A stretch of 38,819 bases of DNA, from assembly GCA_033064195.1 (NCBI GenBank), contig JARBJD010000513.1:1-38819 (forward strand). The letters are read 5' to 3'. Position 1 is the first letter of the stretch, and each line of letters begins with the position of its first letter. The notes below the pieces were generated by a model. That model ran no database searches. It was not told where the DNA came from and saw only the letters and a list, made by a program, of their open reading frames with translations. This DNA is from Blattamonas nauphoetae (Eukaryota > Preaxostyla > Oxymonadida). Shown in pieces: positions 18,023 through 29,095 of the stretch. The position numbers and the translations under genes were made by a program.

Positions 18023-18708
18023 TTGTTTTTGTTATTCATGATTGAGTTCTCAGCTTTGATTTGTTCATCTTCTGAGTCCTTTCTCTGTTGATGCTCAAAC
18101 AATCCTTTCAGTCGTCCCAACTTATTGAGAACTTGTTGTGTTGTCTTGCTAAAGGCTTCGAGCCCTCCTGGGCGGAGAGTTGGTTCGTACTGTCTGATCT
18201 CTCTCACAGGGTGTTCGGACGCAGTTGTTCTGATTGACATTGGTGGATTGGGAATAATGACATCATCATCCTCATCTTCAAATCTCCTCTCCTTCATTGG
18301 ATATTCATATTCAAACCCCATGGATTTCAAGTTTCTCATCTGTCCAGGTATAATTGGAGATTCAGGCGATTCAATTACAATTGGTCTCTGCACTGGAATT
18401 GGGATTTGTCTTCCCTCTGCAGGGCTTCGAATCCGTGGTGAGACATTCACTTCCTGATTTACCGCGTGATGATATAGTTGATATTGGAAGTATGCATTTT
18501 CAGCAGTGCGATCCCGAATACGAACTCCTAGGTATTTGTTTACAAATTGTTGAACTACGCTCCTTCCTTCAGGTAATGATAATTCAGGAGAGAGACCTCC
18601 ATTGAACCAATCATCAAAATATGTTTCATCATTTGCGACGAAGTCTCCGTGTGAATCAGAGCCGCTATAGACTGGTAATATGTTTGTGAAAGTCCATTTC
18701 ATTTCCAA
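17992..18708 (-). CDS. Pro/Glu-rich Polinton protein, unknown
   Basis: The protein has 238 residues. A folded N-terminal part (YFDDWFNGGLSPEL, VVQQFVNKYLGVRIRDR) is followed by a Pro-rich linker (IPIPVQRPIVIESPESPIIPG), an acidic patch (RRFEDEDDDVIIPNPP) and a helical C-terminus (FSKTTQQVLNKLGRLKGLF). It overlaps the integrase start by 31 bases, so the two may share a transcript. The nearest AT motif (CAAAAATAAAG on the plus strand, 18785-18795) is some 80 bases upstream of the chosen ATG. No family recognised; the terminal protein for protein-primed replication is one untested possibility. Confidence 0.55.
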   Translation of the reverse strand: MEMKWTFTNILPVYSGSDSHGDFVANDETYFDDWFNGGLSPELSLPEGRSVVQQFVNKYLGVRIRDRTAENAYFQYQLYHHAVNQEVNVSPRIRSPAEGRQIPIPVQRPIVIESPESPIIPGQMRNLKSMGFEYEYPMKERRFEDEDDDVIIPNPPMSIRTTASEHPVREIRQYEPTLRPGGLEAFSKTTQQVLNKLGRLKGLFEHQQRKDSEDEQIKAENSIMNNKNKWNTLSPHTY

Positions 18709-18803
18709 TATTATCTTTTGAGAGTGTTGTGTTCACCGAAGTAACCTATCCACTAGTGCTTTGATCTGTCGTGTGTTCATTTATTCAAAAATAAAGTTTG
18801 TGT

Positions 18804-21800
18804 TTATTCAATTATATAATCAGTAGCTTTCAGTCCATGAATGAATGGAGGACACGATTCATTTTCAAGTACAATTGCCTTCAGATGAATTCCACTGAGA
18901 CTGAGTTTTTGTTGTTGTATTTTCGCAATCTCAAATCCATTGCTGTCATCGTCAGTGTGAGCTCTTCTCGTTTGAAAGTTCAATGTTGTAGTCACTGTTT
19001 TCTCTCCGTTCAGGCACTTCACATAGTCATTGCTTGTGATATTTGTCTTCTTTAATGACACTCCTTTGATTTTGCACTTCTCATCGAGTGAGAAACACTT
19101 TGGTGCAAGACAGATCATCTGTTCACCTTCCTTCTCAATTGCTAATCCCAACAGCTTCTTCTCATCATCGACACCCTTTTCAGGATTGGGAAACCATTCA
19201 TATTTGTGGGCATTGTAGAATTCTTTGTCGGCGATTTCGTGTTTAAATTGTTGATGAATTCCAGCATTCGGATCTCCACTATTTGCCCAATAAGCAGAGT
19301 CAGTGTCCCCCTCACAGAAGTGAATCTTGTTCATGTCTAAACATTTGTACATGAAATTGTAGATGAAATTCAGATACCAGAACTTGGCATTGTCGAGTGT
19401 GAACACTGCTTCTTGCAGACATGTTTTGCATGATGCTTTCTCTCTGTCTTCGATCACGATATAGTTGTCCTTATTGATCTCTCGAGTCGCCACAAATCCT
19501 TTCATCATTTGTTTCAAGTATGTTCTCTTCTCATTGCAGATTGTGATTGAGTTGTATTTCTCAGTGTTCATTCCATCGTATCCGTAACTTCCATTCAAGT
19601 TGGTCGTACAGAATTGTTCTTTTCCCTTGTTTCCAACCTTCATTGCTTCTATTCGATCATTCATAAATGAAGTCACAAATGGTTCAAATCCAGCATGTCT
19701 CGAGAATACCATCACAGTCTTAATATCGTCAACAATGAAGTGGCAATAATCGATGAGGAACCAGAGAAAGTATGTCGAAAAGAACATATACTGATCGTGT
19801 GTGCTCAAGAGTTGGGTCAGCTTCCGTTGTTTGTCATCAGTCTTCAATCCATGTTTCTTCATCAGTGAATATGTCTTCTCTCCAATGTTCTCTTCTGTCG
19901 TATTGACAATGATGTTCCTGAAGATTGGTGGGAAGTTAATGAAATCATTGATGTGCTTCTCGTCAATGTGTCCTTTCAATTCTGCAACGAACAGTGTCTT
20001 CTGATTTTTGTCTTCAAGAATCTTACGACATTCTGTATCTCCTGTTGCTGTGTACAGACATCTTCCTGGCATATACATTCTGTGATTCGTGTATGGATTG
20101 TTCTTGTTCTTGATTGATGAGAAAGCACTTGGATACAAGGAATTGAAATCAACACCACAGACGTGAGTCATGATGTGTTCTGTGTCTTTGGAGATCACCT
20201 TACCGTCTTCGTATTTGAAATGATTGATTGGAGTCACGTCTTTGATGTTCTGTCTGTGTTGAACATTCGATAATCCACCTGTCACTGCTGCTCTCAACTT
20301 GTGATATGTCTGTTCATGTGTCAGAGTCATCGGCAATGATTTCCAGATGCAATACTTCTTCAGTAGAATTCTCAATCGAATGAGATGCTCATCCTTGTCT
20401 GACTTGTAAGTGTTGCAATAATCACAACAGATCTTCACGTTCTCTTTTGAATGGCCTTTCGAATTGTCGATTCTATCCAGTATTGGTCGAACTGCTTGTG
20501 AGAAGTGACTCTTGAAGATGTAGCACACTCTCTTGCACTGTTGAACAAACCAATCGGAATCTGCTTCAGTGACATTTTTGTCAGTGCAGCGATGAGCTTT
20601 CTGGTCTTGATAAATGTATGATGCAACCTTGTATTTCCAGTATTGTTTCGTGATCTTTATTTCACCAGATTGATCCACTCCATTGAAATCATCGTCAATA
20701 TCAAAATCCTTATACGCATATGCATACTTGATTGCAGAAGCATTTGCTGACAGTGAGAGATTGTGCAATATATCCACTTTGTACTGGAAGTTCAGATGAA
20801 CCAGATTATCAAGTGGTGCAATCATGCATTCGACGTCTCTTATGTTGTAGAATTTCAGATATTCCCATCGATTCTTGAATCCTTGCTTGTTCCAATCATC
20901 AAGGTACAATTGGTAATCACTGTCAGACATTTCACTATTGTTCAGACTGGAGTAGAATTCATATTTGGAGAATGGTTCTTGTTTGCTCAGCACTGCATCG
21001 TAGTCTGATGAATCAAATGATTCGTATGCAAAGAATGATTTCTGAAGTGTTGTATTTCCTCCAAAAGCTTTGACTGCATTATCCAAAGTCATTGGTCCTG
21101 TGTACGACATCATGTCAATGAATCGAAGGACGTGTTGTGTTCTCTCATGTCTGATCAATACTTGTTTGGACTTCGTTGTGGATCCAAGGAAGCTCACCAC
21201 TTTCCAATCCTTGTCAACGAGATCACGAAAGATGAGATTGATGTCGAATCTGGAGCTGTTGAATCCAATCACACTGACTTCATTCTGTGACGGAATCTCT
21301 GGATCTTCATATTGATTGTTCTCTCGTACTGTTTCTGCATATTTGAAGAGTTCTCTGATCCATTGCTTCACAAAATCTTTTCCATCTCGAAGATCAAAGT
21401 AGATTGACTTCACTCCTGATTTTGTTTTGATTGCTGATGCAACAGAGAGAGGTTTCAAGTGTGAGATCAATTGTGTGTTGTCATCAGAGAATAGATTGTC
21501 AAGAATGAGATCCTCCATTGTTTCCGAAATCGTAAGTGATGTAGTATTGAGTTGGTTTGAATTCGTCTTGTCTCTTGTGTGCCATCAGAAACTCATACGT
21601 TCTATTGTTGAGAATATGTGGAACATATGGTCTTGGTGTTTTGTCAAGGGAGATCTTCTTCACATGTTTTCCATCAAGTTCTTTACACTCTTTGAGATGC
21701 TTCTCGTAGTATGTCTTGAAGTGAGAATCCTTGACTTGGAATCCTCTTGACTGACAATATGGATAGAGCTTGTATCCAGTGATTTTCTCAGGATCAACAA

Positions 21801-23160
21801 TGAACATCACATGAACGAGAGTTGCTGTAAGTGGAATCATTAGAAGTGGAAGAACTCTTGCATCATCATTATCGTTGATATACGATTGGCTCAGGAAGTA
21901 TTTCTTCTTGTCTTCGTCGTATTCATAAATATGAACCGTGATGTTGAATTTCATCATTGCTTTCTCAATGTCACAAGCAATATCAAAGCCAGGATATTTT
22001 CGTAAATGTGGTGTCAATTGATGTGATCTGAGATGTGTGAGATTCATCCATTTTGCGAACAGTTTGAAAGCTTCAGTATTCCTCATTTTAATTGATGTCT
22101 TCTTCCCTTGAACCTCTGGAAGTGTGAGGAATGATAGAGCTTGAAAGAAGCAGATGTTGTACTCAGAATCAATGTACCGAACATTCCTCGTTTTGATGTG
22201 TTCAGTGAGAATTGGATTCGCTTTTCCTGCCACTGGGAATCGATTGACTGCAACTAGAATGGAGTGGAATGCAATGTACATTGTCTTGGTATCCATCAAT
22301 GTTCTCTCTTGTGATTCTTTGATAAGATTGATTGCATATTTTGAATACTCATTGATGTCTCCTGAACTTCGAATCACAGTTGGGAAGCTCTTCGATGTGT
22401 TCTCCAATTCTGGTCTGAAATCCTTGTATGTTGTCTCATCTTTATCTTTCCTCTCAATAATCTTTCCAAAGTCAATACTAATCTTGAATGGATGATCCTT
22501 CTCTTTTTCGAACACTGCTTTAATGAAGGATGTGATTTCTTCAACGTTCTTCAGATGATTGTGGAAGTACAACTGATATTGTTTTCCATTATCTTCGACC
22601 TTCTCGACTTCATTCTTTTTGAACTTCCTTCGTGCATTCATGAGACAAGAATTAAATGCTGCTTTGTCTCGTGGTTCAGCAAGTAATATGCATTCTTCAA
22701 ATCCCTCAAATATCTGCACTTCTCTTTTATCCATTTGTTCATTTTTCTTCTGAATGATCAACAGATTCTTCATCCAATGATCCATCAACTTCTCTTCAAT
22801 TGATTTCAGTTTCCACGTCATTCTGAACACTTGCTTCTTCAATTCATCTTTGTTCACTCTTGGATTTGCTTTCATGTTCTCAACAATCATTCGGTGAGCG
22901 AGTCGATCTTCTGACGCCATCTGTTGTCGAAGTTTAACTTGTTCAATAAAATCTGGAATGAGATTGAGATCGAGATTCTTTATTGGATGTGGAAACTCGA
23001 GATCTGTGTGTTGTAGCATATTCAGGAGAAATGATCAGTGATGTTGATAATTCTTACTGTCAGGATTGTAGATTCGACCATCATTAAATGCGAATTGGGT
23101 GTTCGGAAAGAGATCTCGAATTTCTTGAATTCTATTTTTGATTGGTTTTAGCAGTGCCAT
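18804..23160 (-). pseudogene. Protein-primed family B DNA polymerase (Polinton pPolB), not one open frame
   Basis: The largest gene of the element. In order it shows: a helical, Lys/Glu-rich N-terminal region; an OTU-like segment (DSEYNICFFQALSFL); a Cys/His cluster; 3'-5' exonuclease motifs (YDF, GFNSSRFDINL, YNIRDVE); an HNH-like insert (20400-20593); the palm with motif A CGVDFNSLYPS, a motif B region (LNGSYGYDG) and motif C EGDTDSAYW; and a C-terminal tail. It would copy the linear element from a protein bound to its ends. The region is not a single open frame here (about one or two breaks); the second element carries a related but more decayed copy. Start-proximal AT motifs lie at 23167-23196. 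Confidence 0.92.
20400..20593 (-). other. HNH/endonuclease VII-like segment inside the polymerase
   Basis: Between the exonuclease and palm motifs the protein reads HRCTDKN, then RPILDRIDNSKGHSKENV, then CCDYCNTYKSD. The pattern LDRIDxxKGxxxxNV...C..CN..K is typical of HNH nucleases found in phages and viruses. The second Polinton keeps the same segment, so it is a stable part of this polymerase family. Confidence 0.65.
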
Positions 23161-23166
23161 TTACTA

Positions 23167-23196
23167 CAAAATAAAAAATCAGAAAATAAAAAAAAA
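23167..23196 (-). promoter_or_regulatory. Start-proximal motifs, polymerase
   Basis: The minus strand carries two successive motifs, TTTTTTTTTATTTT and TTTTTTATTTTG, ending 6 bases before the ATG at 23160. The same double arrangement precedes the polymerase start of the second Polinton (33535-33567). Confidence 0.55.
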
Positions 23197-23205
23197 GTTG
23201 AGCGT

Positions 23206-23595
23206 TTATTTTTGTTTTCTCAGATGGGGTTTTTTCTTAGCAGTCAGCCATGCATCAAGTCTAATTCTGAACACTTCACTTCCGCCAATCTCTCGATATG
23301 TGAATGGAACCAAAACTTTGGTGTACTCACCAACGAGTTCACAATTGTATTTCTTCAGTTCATTTTCGACGAATGATTGAGTGTAGTGTCGACGTTTTGC
23401 TAAGTGAGGTCTGTTTCCTTGATTCCACAACTTTGGCTTTATTCTCCATTCAACTCCCTCATGAACATACGTCACCGGCACATTATTTCTGACATACTCA
23501 GAGACCAGCGAACAGTTCTCTTCTCTCATTGATTCAATTAATGCTTGTTCTGAACATACTCGACGTCTTTCCTTGTACAACTCAGTTGGATTCAT
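23206..23595 (-). CDS. Small two-repeat protein at the inner edge of the Polinton terminal repeat
   Basis: The protein has 129 residues and is built of two similar halves: ALIESMREENCSLVSEYVRNN...VTYVHEG...RIKPKLW...PHLAKR and SFVENELKKYNCELVGEYTKV...FTYREIG...RIRLDAW...PHLRKQ. The pattern NC-LV-EY...TY...W...PHL recalls small DNA-binding repeats (treble-clef-like) that accompany phage and giant-virus nucleases, but the paired cysteines of those repeats are absent, so this is only a hint. The gene begins inside the terminal repeat and ends in the unique core, just ahead of the polymerase. A homolog at 33102 occupies the same place in the second element. Confidence 0.65.
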   Translation of the reverse strand: MNPTELYKERRRVCSEQALIESMREENCSLVSEYVRNNVPVTYVHEGVEWRIKPKLWNQGNRPHLAKRRHYTQSFVENELKKYNCELVGEYTKVLVPFTYREIGGSEVFRIRLDAWLTAKKKPHLRKQK

Positions 23596-23597
23596 TT

Positions 23598-23611
23598 AAT
23601 ACAAATTAAAA
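23598..23611 (-). promoter_or_regulatory. Start-proximal motif, two-repeat protein
   Basis: The minus strand reads TTTTAATTTGTATT, two bases before the ATG at 23595. It matches the sequence before 8050 and before 33102. Confidence 0.55.
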
Positions 23612-23783
23612 CAGTCAGAATTAGATTTTCTTTCGTTGTATTCTCAGTTTTGGATTTTTAACTGGAATCGAGGATCAATGGGTTCGATCACTCATTTCTC
23701 AACGATGCTTATTTCGTTCCGATTCCGTGCGTTTTGGATTCTCCGGAGCTGTAGGATCATCGTGGCGTGCTCCGTTTTTTACT

Positions 23784-24134
23784 TTTTCCGAACTTTTGCA
23801 GAGTTATTTGAGGTTTCAGGATCGTCATCAGATCTCGGAACTTTTATGTAAAAACGAGTATGTCACTCTCCTTTTCTTCTTTTTTCAGCTCTGTTCTCTC
23901 TAGTTTCAACCGAATTGTCACTTCATTTTCAATAGTTCTTGTTTCATCTTTGGTCCCACTTCAGTCCTCGTTTTTTCGTTGTTTCTTGTTTGAAACCACT
24001 TCATTCATGTTTCTTTCAACTAAACTTTTTCTCAAATATTTCACACTAATTCTCGTTTACTGGATTTTCCGAAGTTTTGCAGAGATCCGCCATTCAACGG
24101 CTCACTTCATATCTCGGTATTTTTCCGTAAAAAC
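23784..24134. repeat. Pair of diverged ~70-bp repeats in the right Polinton repeat
   Basis: Units at 23784-23855 and 24065-24134 mirror those at 7511-7862. They share TTTTCCGAA, TTTTGCAGAG, ATCTCGG and GTAAAAAC in order. Regularly spaced motifs of this kind inside a terminal repeat could be binding sites for the integrase or a terminal protein, but that is a guess. Confidence 0.6.
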
Positions 24135-25061
24135 CAACATTTCACATACATTTTTGTATCATTTTTGTTGTTTTTTAGAGAGAAAAACCCGAACACAGAC
24201 CTAATTTTCACTATTGGTGTCACATTTCACACCGTTTTCACGTTCGTCAATTTCCCTCTCAGTTTCATACTTGCCCGTTTTGTTCATGCTTTTTTCGCTT
24301 TCTTCTACTCTGTTTTTGTGAAAAAGTTGAAGAAAACTGGACTAAAATGATGTGCTAGTGAAGTGAGAACGGCCCACAAAATGGAAGTGATATGAGCAAA
24401 ATGAAGAGGAATGGTGAAGAGATCAAATGTGAAATGGGGAGAGAAAGTGATGAAATGAAAGGGACTACAGTGGGTTTTGAAGTGACAAAAACGGTCAAAA
24501 GTTGAGAAGTGAAAACATGAAAAAGTGACTTTATGGGAGAACTATCCGACAAAATCTCCTCAAAATTTGAGCACACCTTACTCATACCGTGAGAAAAAAG
24601 GATTTGTGACGAAATTCAGATTAAAAAATCCATAGTGTCAAAATGTTGGTGCAAGTGTGTCGTCAGATGTGTGATCAAAGAACCGTCCATAAAAAGTGAA
24701 CTATAGGTGATGTACAACCAGAATTCTCAAAAAAGCGTCGCTTGAGTGTAATTGTGAAGTGGTTGACGTGAAATCAATGAGAAATGAAAATTGACAAAAA
24801 AATTGTGAAAACGATCGTGTGTCGAGGATCGTCAGAACCGAATGACGCGAATACCTGTCCACTAGCGATTTGACACCTACGGACACCATCAGAGGGCGAA
24901 AAGTGACGTGTAGGAGAAGAGCGAGACGTCACTTTCTCCTCCTTAAAAATTTTGTCATTTTCAAAATATGTTGTGGGGTCGGATCTAACTTTTTTTTCAA
25001 AAGTGCTTTTTTCCTAAAATTTCACCTATCAAAATCAATTTTGTAATTTTAGAACGTGTTT

Positions 25062-28000
25062 GTAGGCATGGGCAGTGGTCGGTCTGAGAACATCGAGTCC
25101 AGTCCCTAAAAATAAAACAGTCGGCGACATTTTTGAACTCCCCTTTAGTCGAGCGGTAGCACGGAAGCTTTTTGCTCCCCGGACCCAGGATCGAATCCCG
25201 CCTGCGACACTTTATTATTCTGTTTTTCTCATTTTTGATTCACAACATCTCAAGAATTTGTTCATCTCATTTTTCACAAAAATAAAGTGGAAAAGGCCGT
25301 GGATCAAGAGTCCCTGAGTCGGTCTGTCCTTCCCCAACATTGGACTAAAAGTCGGCCTGTCCGACCGACTCCGACTCCTTCTTTTTACTCGAACACCATT
25401 TCCATGGATTTAGATAATTGTAAAATGGTGTTTTAATACATCTCAATCCGTAACTGTCAATTTCATTCAGGATCTCGCTCCAAATGACTCCCTGTCCCAC
25501 AGCCGAGTCCGAACGAGCAATGATCCTCAACCTTATCGTCAAACCCTCGTTTTTCTTCTTTGATTTGTATTTTCTTCACATTTTCAATATTTCTTGTCTC
25601 GTCAGGATTCTTGAACCACAGTACCACTGATGAACACAAATATCACCTCCATCGACTATTCTAACACCTGATTTGCCTCTCACCTTGAGTCTGTTCTCAG
25701 CATCATTTGTTCTCGGTCTTTTCATGCCTTCGTTTCCATCTCCTCACAATACCTGACACCCTCTTTTCGATTCATGACTTTTCCTCTTTTAGAGATATGA
25801 TTTGTTGCAGCACTCACTGGACACGAATCTGACAAGCCTTCCATGCATGTGAGAATCAGAAGGTGTTCATGATCACACACTCCAAGTGAGATCCCGTGCA
25901 TCGGACTCTCGTGGAACATCCCCGACGAGAATGAGAAGTTTCTCCGCCAATGTATTGCAACCGTGCCACATTTCCAGGAAGGGACATATATTTCCATGCA
26001 CATCGGTGTGCAAAAGGGCGCATCCCGACAACGTCACATTCAACCCGTCAGATTGTTTTAATTCAGTCGTCGTCAAAGAGATCCCACTGTTTTCGTGCTC
26101 CGTCCACACTACAGACATCTCCAACCTCTCCAGTCCCTTTTCAACATGCATATAGTGACTTCTTTTCGACTGTTTATGTCTCTTCAGCTGAACAGCTCGA
26201 CGCGGAATCAAGCGATCTTCATTGGGTCAAACCTTGATCTATCGCTCAGAAACAGTCACAATCTCGTGTCTACTTCTTATTATTTCTTAAATTTTTCCTC
26301 CTGGTATCCTCTATATTTCAGAAACTCGTGATGTCACCATCAACGAACCTCTATCCCATCGCACACGGCCAATATCACGTCCTTCTCCATCGCCCCTTCC
26401 TTCAAACTGATGATCTGTCACTTATCTCTGCTTGACAGATTGTTTGTCGTCATAAAGAGCACTTTCTGGAAACGGTCACACGATCACGTCTCTTGTGCGC
26501 AGAAGACACGGAATGATTCCGATCCCAACCAAGTCTCCCATCCCATCTCCGCCATTTGCTTCAATGTTCTCTCCCATCCAGTCATGAACAAGGTTCGTTT
26601 TCATCGATCTCGTTTTCAACATCTTGCGAACGTTATTCAAGTCTCCACTCCAACCTGAACGTGGATTCGCCCTGCAGTCATCAAACGTGGTGACTATGCT
26701 CCTCGAAGGAGCTGAAGGAATGACACGAAATGGGATGTGGCAAACAACGCTCGAACAGAAAACACCGTTCCCTGCCTCGTCGGTTTGTACACCACACGCT
26801 GTACTCCACTCAACTGATCCACATCCTCGCCAGTCGTCGCGTGAATGGATGGGTGAAGAGGAATGGACATCTGTAGAGCTCTCGTCAAAGCACTTATTTC
26901 GGGAACTCACTTCCGCCCAACGCCAACCAGAGAAAGGGACATCCACCTCAGATGGATCATCATGTTCACTCGCGCCTGTTGCAACGAACGAAAGGTGATC
27001 AGAAGCACTCGGAACAAAGTCTTGACTTTGCGAGGAATCTCTTCGCTGCCACTCCTCCTGCTGCTCTTACTGACCTCATTTTCCTCCTGTTTGAAGCATC
27101 CATCGCCTTCGAAAGGTCATCACCCACCAAATTGAGATGATCTTCTCCGTTGCTTGCAGAACCAAGGCTGAGCGCAAAGATGATCCAAATCGTGCGAAAA
27201 CGTCATCTGATTGTGTCTGACAAGATTTCGACACTTGTCCAGTTGTTTATGCGTCTACCGTTCCCAAAAACAGGAAATATGGATTGTTCAGGTGATGTAG
27301 AAATGCTCAACTTGTGCACCCTTATCTGACCATCCACGCCACCCACTCCACTCCCAGCCATCCTTAACCCACAAACGCTGTGGCTGGATCGTTCACCACT
27401 CAAACAATGCAGAAACCAACTCGTCGAACTTTTGTCTGTGCGGACACCCATTCTTGCCATGTCACACTCTGCCGAAGAGCCTCGACGTGACAGCCGAGCC
27501 GCATCCTGAGGTGAGGGAAGCGGAACTGAACGAGTTGTTGTGGACACTCGGAATTGCCGTGTGGTGTTCTTCATCGAACACACCGCATCGCGAACGAGAG
27601 TTCAGTTGGAAGCAGTGGCGCGACAGTCATCGTCCCGAGAAGCAACGAGGATGTCGCAGGGACACCCACATCCAAAGATCTCGCAAATCGACGTGTCCAC
27701 ATCGCACTCTTCACTTCACCCGAACACAAAGATGGAACGAACCAGCGTGAATGCAGCACACTGCAGACGCACAATCTCTTCTTCTTCATTCGCATCGTGT
27801 TCGTCGGCAGGGAATGGAGGGGTCCTGTTTTCGAACAAGCAAACTACATCGTCATCAGACACTCGTCCTCCCCTTCCTGCTCGTCTGGAGGCGATAGCAG
27901 CTGCTGTCTCGTTTCCCTCACTCCAACGCAGAACGAGTGGGACTTTGCAGTTGACGCGACGTTCGCAGATTGTTGGTGCGGAGAAGGCTCCACTTTTGGA

Positions 28001-28613
28001 CCGTGCGAATCGCACTCGTCGCCCTGCTACTCACTCGATGTTGGTGTGCCCGTCTCGCTGCGGATCACGCCGGAACAATCCTCGTCGTGGACGACACATC
28101 GTTCAACTTCACTTCTCAACTCGAACACAATGTCTTGATTTCGTCCTCATCAGCGGGCATGGCAACTGTGTTTCTGACCCAACCACCCGACGTTGTGTCC
28201 GACATGAAACATGGCAGTTCGTCATCTCTGACACTCGCCACTTTGTTTTTCTGTGCTCGTCTGTCTTCTGCACATCGCTTGCCTGATCAGCAGCGATGAA
28301 GGGACTCTGATTGTGTCGAACTGGAATGGGAGGGGAGAGGGAAGAAGAGAAAGAGAAGGACGAACGAGAAGAAAAGAGTGAGATAATGCGGCCAGTGTCA
28401 CAGTTCACTCCACTCTCTTTCATTAGTGTTTGTTCTGTTTCAGTCCAGTATCTTTCAACAACAATTCAATCAGAAATAAAGGAAATTGAAGAAAAGAGTG
28501 AAAAAAACGTTCTCAGCGACTTCATCATCGATTTAGCTGGAAATGGGTACGATCGCCAAAAAAAGCAGTCGGTCGGTCGACGAGCAGTCGGACCGACCGC
28601 TGCCCATGCCTAC
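25062..28613 (-). mobile_element. Nested 3.5-kb element inside the right Polinton repeat
   Basis: This is the inverse counterpart of 3067-6597, with the same ends and the same flanking six bases. It is nearly identical to the left copy with scattered small differences. Because both copies carry the same target duplication at the same place, a single insertion must have been copied from one Polinton end to the other. Confidence 0.7.
25141..25209 (+). tRNA. tRNA-like sequence in nested element (right), probably not functional
   Basis: The A box TAGTCGAGCGG is at 25146-25156 and the B box GGATCGAATCC at 25188-25198. A possible anticodon arm (GGAAG, loop CTTTTTG, CTCCC) has one mismatch, and a 7-base T loop is present with a weak stem. 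No paired acceptor stem is visible. It differs from the left copy by two bases in the loop. Confidence 0.5.
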
Positions 28614-29089
28614 GTGTTTGAGCACAATTTGAGACATAAAGGCGTTCATAGTGGCGAAATTCGAACATCAACTTTTTCGTCACTTTTGGGACCAAAGTTC
28701 GGTACACAGTTCGACGAATTCTCAACCGATTTTGATCAGGATTGTCTTGATCAACGACCGACAGTGTCCCCGAGATTTTAGAATTGTTTGCAGAATTTTT
28801 CGAAATGGTTCTCACTTTGGTTTCACTTGATTTGTGGTCAAAAAGGGAAAAACACCAAAAAAGCGCCAACATTTTTTCGAATGTTGTCAAAATTTGCTTC
28901 AAAAATGACACTTTTCACGAGGTCAAAATATTGGACATATTTTTAGAATTTAGGCCAAATATTGATGTCATCAAAATGTCATAAATTCCTTTTAATACAA
29001 GATTCAAAAATGGTCAATCGGACTTGACTTTTAGTTTTGGTTTTCAACGATTTTTTCAATCGGGTTCACATTTCGCTTCTATAACTACT

Positions 29090-29095
29090 TCCTAC
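29090..29095. repeat. Polinton target-site duplication, right
   Basis: TCCTAC immediately follows CTATAACTACT, the inverse of the left terminus, and equals 2592-2597. Confidence 0.92.

Larger units (their letters stand above)
2598..29089 (-). mobile_element. Polinton/Maverick, nearly whole, 26.5 kb
   Basis: It starts AGTAGTTATAG and ends with the exact inverse, flanked by TCCTAC on both sides. It has very long inverted repeats (about 5.6 kb) and a core encoding a protein-primed family B DNA polymerase, a retrovirus-type integrase, a packaging-type ATPase and capsid-like proteins, the combination that defines Polintons. The polymerase and most genes lie on the minus strand. Extra contents are an S74-type fibre protein and a nested element inside each inverted repeat. 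It looks young: the target duplication is perfect and the two repeats are almost identical except for short patches. Most genes are open, with about one to three breaks overall. A second copy of the family lies at 31202-37708. Confidence 0.95.
23455..29089 (-). repeat. Polinton right terminal inverted repeat, 5.6 kb
   Basis: This is the inverse copy of 2598-8226. It contains the same nested element (25062-28613), the same tRNA-like sequence and the same pair of diverged 70-bp repeats. The main differences from the left copy are a patch of about 100 bases (23896-23995 against 7650-7750) and a length difference near the start of the small gene (near 23573). Confidence 0.92.
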
